Notes: generated from the letters alone by a model not told the origin. A DNA stretch of 64,000 nt from Fagopyrum homotropicum (GCA_033239125.1 BSWB01000003.1:108830320-108894319), one strand, 5' to 3'. Shown: positions 48,751 to 62,954, counted from the first letter of the stretch. Program-made: numbers and translations.

Positions 48751-51700
48751 TTCCAATTCTTTTCTTTCTGATCTTCTGAAGGGTTCCGGGTATCCGATCT
48801 AGGATATCCCCCTTATACACCTCCCGGTACTTTACTAAGTGTTTAAGGCTAGTTGTATCATAACTCACTTGGTCTTATTTCATAATATGACTCCGTCATA
48901 TGGTTCCTCCATTAAAGAACCGTCATCTGCTCATTTTTAGTCTTAAACTTGATATAACTTAACAACCAAAACCCGGTGGTCAATCTTTGTATTCTATCGA
49001 CGTCATCATATTATTTTATAGATCTTTAGTTCAACTCAAGCTTCTTACGTAGTATCAAGATCTTAGGTGATATAGAATTTATTCGCGATGACAACACTAG
49101 GCACAATGTAATCTTACCTCACCATCGTTTGATCATAATTGCTCGATAACTGCTAACACACCATCAACATTCCACTCTTATATCCCTTACGTCTATTAGA
49201 CCGATAATATTTCCCTGACATGCAACGCAACTCGGATCTGTTCGGATATAAAATTCTTCTTATACTCTACCCTTGAGGTTATGTTTTCTATATGTACGCG
49301 TACTGGTCTGTAAGTACACTCCCGTAGCTTTTTTTTTTTTTTCTCATTCCATCAAGAAACTCATTCTAAAGTACCCTGCTAGGTATTAAGTTCCCAATTT
49401 ACTTGTCTGCCGACATGTGACGAGGTCGGCATGCTTTACTTGTATCTATAATGGGGTACCACTCTCTTTCTATACTTCTATGTGTACATACTTTCTCGTC
49501 TATCTAGATGGTGATACAATTTTTCAACAAAATTTATAGTCGCTCCGCATAGCCCATCTCATGTTTGTTCTCATCAAAACGCATTTCACCAACTACCTTC
49601 ATCTTAAACTCGACACGTCGTTTTTCTGTACCAATGAACTTCCTACTCTGTGGTTTAGGACCCACCATGCTTCCGCTGCGCTACTGTGATAATTTTGTTA
49701 TCACCCATTAATCATAAGGACATTTTCTATGTGTCCACAATGATTGACCCCAAACTCTTTCTCTTAATTACCCTATTAGTCCTATCCAGATGAAGTACTA
49801 GATACTTTCCTTACTTGCTTTAATGGAATAATATAGCGGTTGGAAGACAAACTTTTCTGTTTACTTTCTTACTTCTTTTAACACGGATCCAAACTCCCTG
49901 ACTCGACCGGAGTTTGATCTTAACCAGCCAGTACGAAATCTCTAACACGATTCTGTTATACATTTAGTTCATCCAAGAAGGTTGCCGTTACCTATTTGAG
50001 GAAATCCTCTAAGGCGTCGGTAAAGCTACTCCGTAGATCCATAGTCACAAATATCTCTTCTTGGCGACACATAACTCGTCACTACCAAACAACACTTGTA
50101 CGTCCTCAGTTGACGTCGGTCGGTCTATAATTGACTTATCTCAATTTCCCAAATTTACTTTTCTCATACCTCTTTTGTCGTTGAATTTCCTGGTGAGCAC
50201 TACTTACTCGAGTTCATCCCTTTATACTCCTTTAGATCGTTCTACATTACAACTTCTAGTTCCTCCGTGAGCTAACTCCATTTCTCGAGTCCAACTGTGT
50301 TGTCCATCTGACATCAATGGTCCTTTCTAGGTCTTCCACTATAGCTTGTAAGCAAGTCTACAGGACTCTCATGACCTTAAATTTCATCCACTTGCGGTTT
50401 ATCTAGTATGGGATGCTACGCATCCTCTGTCTGGATTGACATAGAACCTTATCAAAATTATATACTTCTTACTCCTCCAGTTCTTCTTTTACAATTCATC
50501 TCTACTGATTATGATATGTACTCTTTTCCTAGCCAGTAGGTAGTAAATCACTCCCACAATTCCCTTGTTCCCAAATGACATATGAGGGTCATTCCTGGCC
50601 GTCTAGTTCTTCTTCTTAAGTTCTTAATTAGAGTTAGTGGCTCGAACTCACTACATGTTATTAGTAAGGGTACTAGCACTTGTATCGATTTAGCATCACA
50701 TTTGTCGTCATTGTTCTCTTGAAGGGTCCCCCCGGATGTCTATAAAATTCTTCAATAAGTCTATAGTTTTCCTCCTTATCTGTCAACCGGTTACCACTAG
50801 TTGACATGCCCGTGTTATGCCTCAGTTATTACCAACTAGTCTGTTGTTGACCTTCTATAAGATCACAGACTTATTGTTCGTCTATCTCTTTTGAAGTTTG
50901 ATACACTTCGTAACAATCTATCTCTTCCAGTTTCTTTATTAATACACTTTTAGTTTCTTCCATAATCTGCACTTCTCTTATTCTCTCATGAGGTCACTAT
51001 ACTCTTTTGAGTCTAGTCCTGGCATTCATCTGTCGTCAATGAGTTCATCAAGCCTTCCACATTAACTTGTAAGCGTGTCTTCGCGATTCTTCTTACTTTG
51101 TCCATCATCTGTTTACGGTTCTCTGTTATGATCATTTGTGTTGGTAACTTAAATTCCGGTTGGGTGAGAGGTCATGGTGGACACTTAATTCTACCTAGGT
51201 CATACTCATTCATTATTCTCCCTTTGTTAGCGTTGTTTTGTAACATTGCCCTTATGGAAATCCGTTGTCTAAATTTTAGACTTCTACTCTATTTGCTACT
51301 TGCGTCTTGATTTCTTTCAAAATTTCCATATCTATGAAGAAGTCCACATGTCTCCATGGTTATGAAATTTACTTTAAATCTTGAAATTTAATTGTAAATG
51401 TATGTCTTTGTACACCTTTAGTCCTTCATATTTGGGTCATCACCTTATCTTTTCTGGGATCTCATGCTCATACTTGCCTATGGCGGCATCCACCTTGGTT
51501 GTAGTGTCATTCAACCCGCCAAGTGTAATTGTATTTTTTTTTTGCTCGATTTGTGTTCCGATATGGTCCTTTTCAATATATGCTCTTTTCAGCCCTTACA
51601 TGCATCCTTGAGTTTCATCTCTCGTCTTCATACTGCTACGTTCCTTGTATGACTTTCTATTTCTTCTATCTAAGTGGATTTGATATTCATCCTCATCCTA

Positions 51701-51936
51701 TTGTTCTTGTTCCTAAGAATCATCTCATAGTTTTCACCTTTTGTCCACTCATTCTTCGGAAAATTGCAGGAATCACCAGGGTACCCTCGAGAAAGAAATG
51801 TTTAAATCCGGGTTTGTGTACACTATCTTTAGATAGATACCCTATAAGATCTACTAATGTTTTATCATGCGGCGGTACTCGCATCATGATAACTCAACTA
51901 AAGGATGTCCTATCCTTTAGGTTATTAACATGCTAC

Positions 51937-51999
<63 letters not shown>
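51937..51999. repeat. TA microsatellite, unit 5
   Basis: 63-bp interrupted TA tract. Confidence 0.93.
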
Positions 52000-52243
52000 A
52001 ATTTATACAACCTACATACACATACAATTATATAAGTCCATATATACTATTTACTATCATACTAAGCTGCAGAGATCCACGGAGAGCGATGGTGGTCCAA
52101 CGTACTGCTATACCAACAACCCGACTATGCACATGATTTTAAAAATAAAACTTCATTTTGAAAATTGTAGATCCCTTTCGGGTTCTGGTTATTTCTACAT
52201 TCGGTCTTTCAGAAGATTACAAGTGCCATTGTTGCTAACCTCC

Positions 52244-52255
52244 GCTCTGATACCA
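52244..52255 (-). other. Primer binding site, unit 5
   Basis: Perfect TGGTATCAGAGC on the minus strand beside LTR6. Confidence 0.93.
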
Positions 52256-52258
52256 TGT

Positions 52259-55200
52259 TGTAACACCCCAAGTTCTCGGAATTCGGGGAGCTACTGGTTA
52301 GGACCTCACAATGGGTCCCGACCTTGGTTTAACAACAACATTACTTGGATCTTACAACAAGCCACAAATGTACTTAAAACAATTTCGAAACATAATATTT
52401 TTATTGTATGAATGTACACATGTGACAGCCTTACAAAACATAAACATATACATAACATGCATGCTGTATGGGAGACTCCCTCGCCCCATCTAATGAGTAC
52501 GTGGACCCGGCTGACCATCCGTTCCGGATCTCTCTACAACTGTCTATCTCTACAAATCTACAACACGGATAAACCGTTAGCTAACAATCCAAATACAAGT
52601 AGAATAAAGATAGCACAAACACAAACAAGGTAACATAAACAATCATCATGCTGACACACAAACCGGTTATTATCTCATAGTTAAGTGATTCACCTTATTC
52701 CATTTTACAGTTGTGGCACGATAAATCTTAAGAGTTCTCGCCTCCGTTCCTTATCCAACTGGGTGTAGGTCTAGCTTACCTCCGCCGGTAGCATCACTAC
52801 AAACCGAGTGTGGACTAGTCCCTAAAGAAACCCCCAGCGCCCTCAGGCTAACTGAGCAGAATGCCACCGCCCGTTACTCTTAGGCCAAAGTATAGGTCGG
52901 TAAATATTTATTACAATAATGTAACTCTAAACATCTCAATCACACACCACCATCATTATCCACACTCATATCTAGAAGTCAGCTAAGTAAGCCCAAAGGA
53001 CTTACCTGAATTCAAACATAATCTCGTTATTTCGACTCGGTCTGTAACCGCAGGAACTCAACCGCCTGTTATAAAAGGCAAGGGGATCAATAATATATCC
53101 CACTTAGTTAGAAGTCTCTGACTTCTAAGATATTTAACTCTATCATCAGCTAAATTACCAAAATACCCTTATACGGATAAATGACTGTTTTACCCCTGGT
53201 CCCGAAACTTTATAAAATTCCATAACAAAGTTCCAAACTATTCTTTGGAACTCAAAACCACACTCAAACTCTCGAAGGAGAGTTTGCTAAAGATTTAGAA
53301 GAGTTAACTACATTCTTGACTTTCATAAAAAGTCGTCAAGGTCCGACTTTGGCTTAAAATATTAGAACGGAATAAAAGATATCAAAAGTCTAACAAAAAT
53401 CTCTAAGTCTTGTATGCTATGCACTCTATCCATAGTATTCAGAATTTCCCAAAAATACATAATAATCACTTCTACACAAATTCTCAAAGTCAGTTCCTAA
53501 ACCAGAAATTCAGACTTAGCCAAAATCTGAGTATTTCTTAACTGCTCAGCCAGTCCACTTTGGAGCTCTATAGATCTAAATCCAACCGTTGGATCAACCC
53601 CAACTTTTGATACACCACACTATGCATGACACTATACAACATACTAAAAACGGAACGGTGAATTATGTTTCTAAGGTATTCAAACTTTAGCTCAAACATG
53701 ACTGCACAACACCGAATAATTCCAGCACTCAACAATTTCAGCAAAAATCCAGAAAACTGTTTAAGGTCCCAACTTTGAAAAATCATAACTCCTAAACCAC
53801 TTGATGGATTCATCCAAAATTTTAATATGTTCCACCACAATATGCCAACTATATCATATCCAAAATTCAAGTCAAACAGAGATCAAAAGCTTATTCAAAA
53901 CTATCTCTCAAAACAGCATCACATGCTGTTTTTCCCAACACTCAGCATATTATAAAAACTGTGTGAGGAGTCAACTTTGAGACACCATAACTCTCAAACC
54001 GTAGCATGGATTCCTCTAAAATTTTAGTATGATCTACTATACTATATCAACTATAACTTGTCAGAAATTCAAGTCTAACAGAAGTCAATAACCCCTCCAA
54101 ATTTATTCCACAAAACGGCATCTCAAGCAATTTCCTCAAACTCAGCACACTAAAAAAAAACTGCATGAATAGCCAACTTCGGGATACTATAACTCTCACA
54201 CCGTAACTCCGATTGTTCCAAAATTTTAGTATGATGTACTATGCAATACCGACTATGACATATCCGAAAATCAGCCAAAAAGAAGAAGTCTAACTTACCT
54301 AAATCTGAACCCGAAGTTGACTGTTTATCACTTCCGAAAATTCAGAAAACGCTTCAGCTCTTCAAGCTATCTTCCGAGGCTGTTAGGGAAGATCTAAAGA
54401 CACATATGGGCACTCTCATCAGCACATATACAAAGATGTTTGGGTCTCCAGTCTCACTACCCGCTCGTTTGATTTCGGACTCCATTCATACGTCTCCAAC
54501 TTGATCTTCTTACCCCAATTCTATGTCCAAAATTTCCAAGATTCAGTCCTGGACTTGGCTCCTGCAGAAGGCACATTTCACATGACCTACAATTCTCCGT
54601 ACTGTATTCAAAACCATCAGTGTCGGAGAAGGTTTGCTTACTAGTCTCTTGTAGGGTTTAAGCGGAATGCAAGAGCGACATGACCTCTCTCTTCGATCTC
54701 CACCAGTGGCTGTTCACGCAAGCAGTTAGGATTGGCATTAAGTTGCCTCACCGATAGTAAGGAACCAGAAGGAGGGCAAGGGAACTCACCACGATATTAG
54801 GGTGCCTTGTTCTGTCATAGGTGCGCAGGGAGCAGAGGTCTGGTGCGGCCTGGTGTGACGGTCTGATGGTTCACGATTCGATCCTGGGCGTTAAGACGAC
54901 ACTGCTCGAGGAGTATCTGCGCTGGCTGGCTGTTTAACCGTCGCTGAAGATGGAGGGGCGTGACAAAGGGCTTGGATCCGGAGGCAAGCGGCTCAGCGTG
55001 AAGTCCGTCTGAAGGTAGAAGGGAAGAGAGGGCCGCTGTCGTCCGGTCGAAGTCGACTGCGGCTCGCCGGTGTGGAGGCGCAGACGAAGGCCGGTTGCTG
55101 CGAAGCGTTTGTTGCTGTGTGATGGAGAGAGACGTGCAAAGAGAGGCGCGGCTAGGGCAAAATGATGCAGGAAGAGGGAATGGGAGATAGGAGACTTAAC

Positions 55201-55526
55201 GGGCCAGTTGGCTTACTCGAAACGGGCCCGGATAGTAAGGTTCATGGCTGAAAATGGGCTTGTCAAACTCATGTCCTGACTTTGTCAAAAGTTGTCATGA
55301 CTTCGTCTGGGTCTCGTTATGACCTCGTCAAAACTCGTCAAAAGACCTAGATATATATATATAACTAGGGTTTGGTGTATTTTTCATTATTTTATGTGGT
55401 TATATTACTTACATAAAATGATAAAATTAATGCTAGTCATAAAGTTAGGTATCTTAAAGAGGTCAACGGTCCCAAAATCTCGGTTTGACTCGGAATTAAT
55501 CGAAAATAAATTTTCCGGTTATTACA
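52259..55526 (-). mobile_element. LTR 6
   Basis: 3,268 bp. It shares CATCCAAAATT near 53,811 with LTR7 only, and AAAACGGAACGG with LTRs 5 and 7. A private T lies near 54,818 (CTGTCATAGG). Confidence 0.95.
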
Positions 55527-55529
55527 TCA

Positions 55530-55537
55530 GTACCCCT
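55530..55537 (-). other. Polypurine tract, unit 6
   Basis: AGGGGTAC on the minus strand beside LTR6. Confidence 0.78.
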
Positions 55538-55745
55538 AAAAATAAGTTTCGTCCCGAAATTTAGGGTTAGATAATCATGATTGGCCTTTAAGTCACCAGT
55601 CGGGTGTATCAAATCACTACACAAAAGCCTCATCGTTTCCACATCTAAGTACCCATACACCAAAGGTCATCAATATAACACACAAGACTAAGCACTCAAG
55701 CATGAAATAAACAAGTAGTCAAACCATAGCACATACATGTAGGAT

Positions 55746-56165
55746 CAAGCCCTAACTAGTTGTTTTCAAGGTTACCATTATCTTTGTATAGAACTCTGAA
55801 AGGTTACGACGTCTCATACTATCCACAATATCTCAAGTAGCCTCGTCGGCTTTTCATAAAACCACTAACTCCGAAAATATTTTCATGTACATATATTACA
55901 GCGCTTGTTACCACATTCTAGAGTGGTTATCGGATATCTCACCGGTATCATTCGGTCCAACTGTCTGATCCTCTATTCTGAGGGCCTAACTCGTGTCTAG
56001 TAGGTATTTTCTCTAACTAAACCCGTTGACCGATGGGGTTACTCCCCTCAATAGGGTGAGGAATACTAGTCCATCAATCACTTTCAACTCCACTTGCAAG
56101 GTCTCACAAGGTTGCTTTACATAACTCACCTCTAAATCTTTTGATGACCTTCCTGAGGTAATTTA
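55746..56165 (-). pseudogene. Integrase/chromodomain remnant, unit 6
   Basis: Same decayed frame as unit 1, with one extra substitution upstream in the unit. Confidence 0.75.
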
Positions 56166-59100
56166 TTCCAATTCTTTTCTTTCTGATCTTCTGAAGGGTT
56201 CCGGGTATCCGATCTAGGATATCCCCCTTATACACCTCCCGGTACTTTACTAAGTGTTTAAGGCTAGTTGTATCATAACTCACTTGGTCTTATTTCATAA
56301 TATGACTCCGTCATATGGTTCCTCCATTAAAGAACCGTCATCTGCTCATTTTTAGTCTTAAACTTGATATAACTTAACAACCAAAACCCGGTGGTCAATC
56401 TTTGTATTCTATCGACGTCATCATATTATTTTATAGATCTTTAGTTCAACTCAAGCTTCTTTCGTAGTATCAAGATCTTAGGTGATATAGAATTTATTCG
56501 CGATGACAACACTAGGCACAATGTAATCTTACCTCACCATCGTTTGATCATAATTGCTCGATAACTGCTAACACACCATCAACATTCCACTCTTATATCC
56601 CTTACGTCTATTAGACCGATAATATTTCCCTGACATGCAACGCAACTCGGATCTGTTCGGATATAAAATTCTTCTTATACTCTACCCTTGAGGTTATGTT
56701 TTCTATATGTACGCGTACTGGTCTGTAAGTACACTCCCGTAGCTTTTTTTTTTTTTTCTCATTCCATCAAGAAACTCATTCTAAAGTACCCTGCTAGGTA
56801 TTAAGTTCCCAATTTACTTGTCTGCCGACATGTGACGAGGTCGGCATGCTTTACTTGTATCTATAATGGGGTACCACTCTCTTTCTATACTTCTATGTGT
56901 ACATACTTTCTCGTCTATCTAGATGGTGATACAATTTTTCAACAAAATTTATAGTCGCTCCGCATAGCCCATCTCATGTTTGTTCTCATCAAAACGCATT
57001 TCACCAACTACCTTCATCTTAAACTCGACACGTCGTTTTTCTGTACCAATGAACTTCCTACTCTGTGGTTTAGGACCCACCTTGCTTCCGCTGCGCTACT
57101 GTGATAATTTTGTTATCACCCATTAATCATAAGGACATTTTCTATGTGTCCACAATGATTGACCCCAAACTCTTTCTCTTAATTACCCTATTAGTCCTAT
57201 CCAGATGAAGTACTAGATACTTTCCTTACTTGCTTTAATGGAATAATATAGCGGTTAGAAGACAAACTTTTCTGTTTACTTTCTTACTTCTTTTAACACG
57301 GATCCAAACTCCCTGACTCGACCGGAGTTTGATCTTAACCAGCCAGTACGAAATCTCTAACACGATTCTGTTATACATTTAGTTCATCCAAGAAGGTTGC
57401 CGTTACCTATTTGAGGAAATCCTCTAAGGCGTCGGTAAAGCTACTCCGTAGATCCATAGTCACAAATATCTCTTCTTGGCGACACATAACTCGTCACTAC
57501 CAAACAACACTTGTACGTCCTCAGTTGACGTCGGTCGGTCTATAATTGACTTATCTCAATTTCCCAAATTTACTTTTCTCATACCTCTTTTGTCGTTGAA
57601 TTTCCTGGTGAGCACTACTTACTCGAGTTCATCCCTTTATACTCCTTTAGATCGTTCTACATTACAACTTCTAGTTCCTCCGTGAGCTAACTCCATTTCT
57701 CGAGTCCAACTGTGTTGTCCATCTGACATCAATGGTCCTTTCTAGGTCTTCCACTATAGCTTGTAAGCAAGTCTACAGGACTCTCATGACCTTAAATTTC
57801 ATCCACTTGCGGTTTATCTAGTATGGGATGCTACGCATCCTCTGTCTGGATTGACATAGAACCTTATCAAAATTATATACTTCTTACTCCTCCAGTTCTT
57901 CTTTTACAATTCATCTCTACTGATTATGATATGTACTCTTTTCCTAGCCAGTAGGTAGTAAATCACTCCCACAATTCCCTTGTTCCCAAATGACATATGA
58001 GGGTCATTCCTGGCCGTCTAGTTCTTCTTCTTAAGTTCTTAATTAGAGTTAGTGGCTCGAACTCACTACATGTTATTAGTAAGGGTACTAGCACTTGTAT
58101 CGATTTAGCATCACATTTGTCGTCATTGTTCTCTTGAAGGGTCCCCCCCGGATGTCTATAAAATTCTTCAATAAGTCTATAGTTTTCCTCCTTATCTGTC
58201 AACCGGTTACCACTAGTTGACATGCCCGTGTTATGCCTCAGTTATTACCAACTAGTCTGTTGTTGACCTTCTATAAGATCACAGACTTATTGTTCGTCTA
58301 TCTCTTTTGAAGTTTGATACACTTCGTAACAATCTATCTCTTCCAGTTTCTTTATTAATACACTTTTAGTTTCTTCCATAATCTGCACTTCTCTTATTCT
58401 CTCATGAGGTCACTATACTCTTTTGAGTCTAGTCCTGGCATTCATCTGTCGTCAATGAGTTCATCAAGCCTTCCACATTAACTTGTAAGCGTGTCTTCGC
58501 GATTCTTCTTACTTTGTCCATCATCTGTTTACGGTTCTCTGTTATGATCATTTGTGTTGGTAACTTAAATTCCGGTTGGGTGAGAGGTCATGGTGGACAC
58601 TTAATTCTACCTAGGTCATACTCATTCATTATTCTCCCTTTGTTAGCGTTGTTTTGTAACATTGCCCTTATGGAAATCCGTTGTCTAAATTTTAGACTTC
58701 TACTCTATTTGCTACTTGCGTCTTGATTTCTTTCAAAATTTCCATATCTATGAAGAAGTCCACATGTCTCCATGGTTATGAAATTTACTTTAAATCTTGA
58801 AATTTAATTGTAAATGTATGTCTTTGTACACCTTTAGTCCTTCATATTTGGGTCATCACCTTATCTTTTCTGGGATCTCATGCTCATACTTGCCTATGGC
58901 GGCATCCACCTTGGTTGTAGTGTCATTCAACCCGCCAAGTGTAATTGTATTTTTTTTTTGCTCGATTTGTGTTCCGATATGGTCCTTTTCAATATATGCT
59001 CTTTTCAGCCCTTACATGCATCCTTGAGTTTCATCTCTCGTCTTCATACTGCTACGTTCCTTGTATGACTTTCTATTTCTTCTATCTAAGTGGATTTGAT

Positions 59101-59352
59101 ATTCATCCTCATCCTATTGTTCTTGTTCCTAAGAATCATCTCATAGTTTTCACCTTTTGTCCACTCATTCTTCGGAAAATTGCAGGAATCACCAGGGTAC
59201 CCTCGAGAAAGAAATGTTTAAATCCGGGTTTGTGTACACTATCTTTAGATAGATACCCTATAAGATCTACTAATGTTTTATCATGCGGCGGTACTCGCAT
59301 CATGATAACTCAACTAAAGGATGTCCTATCCTTTAGGTTATTAACATGCTAC

Positions 59353-59411
<59 letters not shown>
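59353..59411. repeat. TA microsatellite, unit 6
   Basis: 59-bp interrupted TA tract. Confidence 0.93.
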
Positions 59412-59655
59412 AATTTATACAACCTACATACACATACAATTATATAAGTCCATATATACTATTTACTATCATACTAAGCTGCAGAGATCCACGGAGAGCG
59501 ATGGTGGTCCAACGTACTGCTATACCAACAACCCGACTATGCACATGATTTTAAAAATAAAACTTCATTTTGAAAATTGTAGATCCCTTTCGGGTTCTGG
59601 TTATTTCTACATTCGGTCTTTCAGAAGATTACAAGTGCCATTGTTGCTAACCTCC

Positions 59656-59667
59656 GCTCTGATACCA
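59656..59667 (-). other. Primer binding site, unit 6
   Basis: Perfect TGGTATCAGAGC on the minus strand beside LTR7. Confidence 0.93.
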
Positions 59668-59670
59668 TGT

Positions 59671-62600
59671 TGTAACACCCCAAGTTCTCGGAATTCGGGG
59701 AGCTACTGGTTAGGACCTCACAATGGGTCCCGACCTTGGTTTAACAACAACATTACTTGGATCTTACAACAAGCCACAAATGTACTTAAAACAATTTCGA
59801 AACATAATATTTTTATTGTATGAATGTACACATGTGACAGCCTTACAAAACATAAACATATACATAACATGCATGCTGTATGGGAGACTCCCTCGCCCCA
59901 TCTAATGAGTACGTGGACCCGGCTGACCATCCGTTCCGGATCTCTCTACAACTGTCTATCTCTACAAATCTACAACACGGATAAACCGTTAGCTAACAAT
60001 CCAAATACAAGTAGAATAAAGATAGCACAAACACAAACAAGGTAACATAAACAATCATCATGCTGACACACAAACCGGTTATTATCTCATAGTTAAGTGA
60101 TTCACCTTATTCCATTTTACAGTTGTGGCACGATAAATCTTAAGAGTTCTCGCCTCCGTTCCTTATCCAACTGGGTGTAGGTCTAGCTTACCTCCGCCGG
60201 TAGCATCACTACAAACCGAGTGTGGACTAGTCCCTAAAGAAACCCCCAGCGCCCTCAGGCTAACTGAGCAGAATGCCACCGCCCGTTACTCTTAGGCCAA
60301 AGTATAGGTCGGTAAATATTTATTACAATAATGTAACTCTAAACATCTCAATCACACACCACCATCATTATCCACACTCATATCTAGAAGTCAGCTAAGT
60401 AAGCCCAAAGGACTTACCTGAATTCAAACATAATCTCGTTATTTCGACTCGGTCTGTAACCGCAGGAACTCAACCGCCTGTTATAAAAGGCAAGGGGATC
60501 AATAATATATCCCACTTAGTTAGAAGTCTCTGACTTCTAAGATATTTAACTCTATCATCAGCTAAATTACCAAAATACCCTTATACGGATAAATGACTGT
60601 TTTACCCCTGGTCCCGAAACTTTATAAAATTCCATAACAAAGTTCCAAACTATTCTTTGGAACTCAAAACCACACTCAAACTCTCGAAGGAGAGTTTGCT
60701 AAAGATTTAGAAGAGTTAACTACATTCTTGACTTTCATAAAAAGTCGTCAAGGTCCGACTTTGGCTTAAAATATTAGAACGGAATAAAAGATATCAAAAG
60801 TCTAACAAAAATCTCTAAGTCTTGTATGCTATGCACTCTATCCATAGTATTCAGAATTTCCCAAAAATACATAATAATCACTTCTACACAAATTCTCAAA
60901 GTCAGTTCCTAAACCAGAAATTCAGACTTAGCCAAAATCTGAGTATTTCTTAACTGCTCAGCCAGTCCACTTTGGAGCTCTATAGATCTAAATCCAACCG
61001 TTGGATCAACCCCAACTTTTGATACACCACACTATGCATGACACTATACAACATACTAAAAACGGAACGGTGAATTATGTTTCTAAGGTATTCAAACTTT
61101 AGCTCAAACATGACTGCACAACACCGAATAATTCCAGCACTCAACAATTTCAGCAAAAATCCAGAAAACTGTTTAAGGTCCCAACTTTGAAAAATCATAA
61201 CTCCTAAACCACTTGATGGATTCATCCAAAATTTTAATATGTTCCACCACAATATGCCAACTATATCATATCCAAAATTCAAGTCAAACAGAGATCAAAA
61301 GCTTATTCAAAACTATCTCTCAAAACAGCATCACATGCTGTTTTTCCCAACACTCAGCATATTATAAAAACTGTGTGAGGAGTCAACTTTGAGACACCAT
61401 AACTCTCAAACCGTAGCATGGATTCCTCTAAAATTTTAGTATGATCTACTATACTATATCAACTATAACTTGTCAGAAATTCAAGTCTAACAGAAGTCAA
61501 TAACCCCTCCAAATTTATTCCACAAAACGGCATCTCAAGCAATTTCCTCAAACTCAGCACACTAAAAAAAAACTGCATGAATAGCCAACTTCGGGATACT
61601 ATAACTCTCACACCGTAACTCCGATTGTTCCAAAATTTTAGTATGATGTACTATGCAATACCGACTATGACATATCCGAAAATCAGCCAAAAAGAAGAAG
61701 TCTAACTTACCTAAATCTGAACCCGAAGTTGACTGTTTATCACTTCCGAAAATTCAGAAAACGCTTCAGCTCTTCAAGCTATCTTCCGAGGCTGTTAGGG
61801 AAGATCTAAAGACACATATGGGCACTCTCATCAGCACATATACAAAGATGTTTGGGTCTCCAGTCTCACTACCCGCTCGTTTGATTTCGGACTCCATTCA
61901 TACGTCTCCAACTTGATCTTCTTACCCCAATTCTATGTCCAAAATTTCCAAGATTCAGTCCTGGACTTGGCTCCTGCAGAAGGCACATTTCACATGACCT
62001 ACAATTCTCCGTACTGTATTCAAAACCATCAGTGTCGGAGAAGGTTTGCTTACTAGTCTCTTGTAGGGTTTAAGCGGAATGCAAGAGCGACATGACCTCT
62101 CTCTTCGATCTCCACCAGTGGCTGTTCACGCAAGCAGTTAGGATTGGCATTAAGTTGCCTCACCGATAGTAAGGAACCAGAAGGAGGGCAAGGGAACTCA
62201 CCACGATATTAGGGTGCCTTGTTCTGTCACAGGTGCGCAGGGAGCAGAGGTCTGGTGCGGCCTGGTGTGACGGTCTGATGGTTCACGATTCGATCCTGGG
62301 CGTTAAGACGACACTGCTCGAGGAGTATCTGCGCTGGCTGGCTGTTTAACCGTCGCTGAAGATGGAGGGGCGTGACAAAGGGCTTGGATCCGGAGGCAAG
62401 CGGCTCAGCGTGAAGTCCGTCTGAAGGTAGAAGGGAAGAGAGGGCCGCTGTCGTCCGGTCGAAGTCGACTGCGGCTCGCCGGTGTGGAGGCGCAGACGAA
62501 GGCCGGTTGCTGCGAAGCGTTTGTTGCTGTGTGATGGAGAGAGACGTGCAAAGAGAGGCGCGGCTAGGGCAAAATGATGCAGGAAGAGGGAATGGGAGAT

Positions 62601-62942
62601 AGGAGACTTAACGGGCCAGTTGGCTTACTCGAAACGGGCCCGGATGGTAAGGTTCATGGCTGAAAATGGGCTTGTCAAACTCATGTCCTGACTTTGTCAA
62701 AAGTTGTCATGACTTCGTCTGGGTCTCGTTATGACCTCGTCAAAACTCGTCAAAAGACCTAGATATATATATATATATAACTAGGGTTTGGTGTATTTTT
62801 CATTATTTTATGTGGTTATATTACTTACATAAAATGATAAAATTAATGCTAGTCATAAAGTTAGGTATCTTAAAGAGGTCAACGGTCCCAAAATCTCGGT
62901 TTGACTCAGAATTAATTGAAAATAAATTTTCCGGTTATTACA
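59671..62942 (-). mobile_element. LTR 7, hybrid of two sequence types
   Basis: 3,272 bp. Its left part up to at least 61,620 matches LTRs 5-6 (AAAACGGAACGG near 61,062, CATCCAAAATT near 61,226). From 62,646 rightward it matches LTR1 and not LTRs 2-6: CGGATGGTAAGG, a longer TA tract at ~62,763, and CTCAGAATTAATTGAA near 62,907. The switch lies between these points. Confidence 0.93.
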
Positions 62943-62945
62943 TCA

Positions 62946-62954
62946 GTACCCCCT
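62946..62954 (-). other. Polypurine tract, unit 7 (AGGGGGTAC)
   Basis: Five Gs, as in unit 1 and unlike units 2-6. Confidence 0.8.

Larger units (their letters stand above)
48112..52258 (-). mobile_element. Internal region 5
   Basis: 4,147 bp, interior sequence type. It has one C fewer in the C-run near 50,728-50,733 (six against seven), which breaks the 86-codon minus frame open in the other complete units. This shows that the frame is not maintained. Confidence 0.93.
55527..59670 (-). mobile_element. Internal region 6
   Basis: 4,144 bp, interior sequence type with several private changes, for example near 55,733, 55,897, 56,461, 57,082 and 57,257. The TA tract at 59353-59411 is 59 bp. Confidence 0.93.

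Noticed and set aside
15220..61282. Recurring sets of 60-170-codon open frames in every unit (e.g. 21861-22361 plus, 16477-16779 minus) as a tandem gene family.
   Set aside because: They fall in LTRs or antisense to the element, have no domains, overlap each other on both strands, and some are extended by TA repeats (runs of Tyr-Ile).
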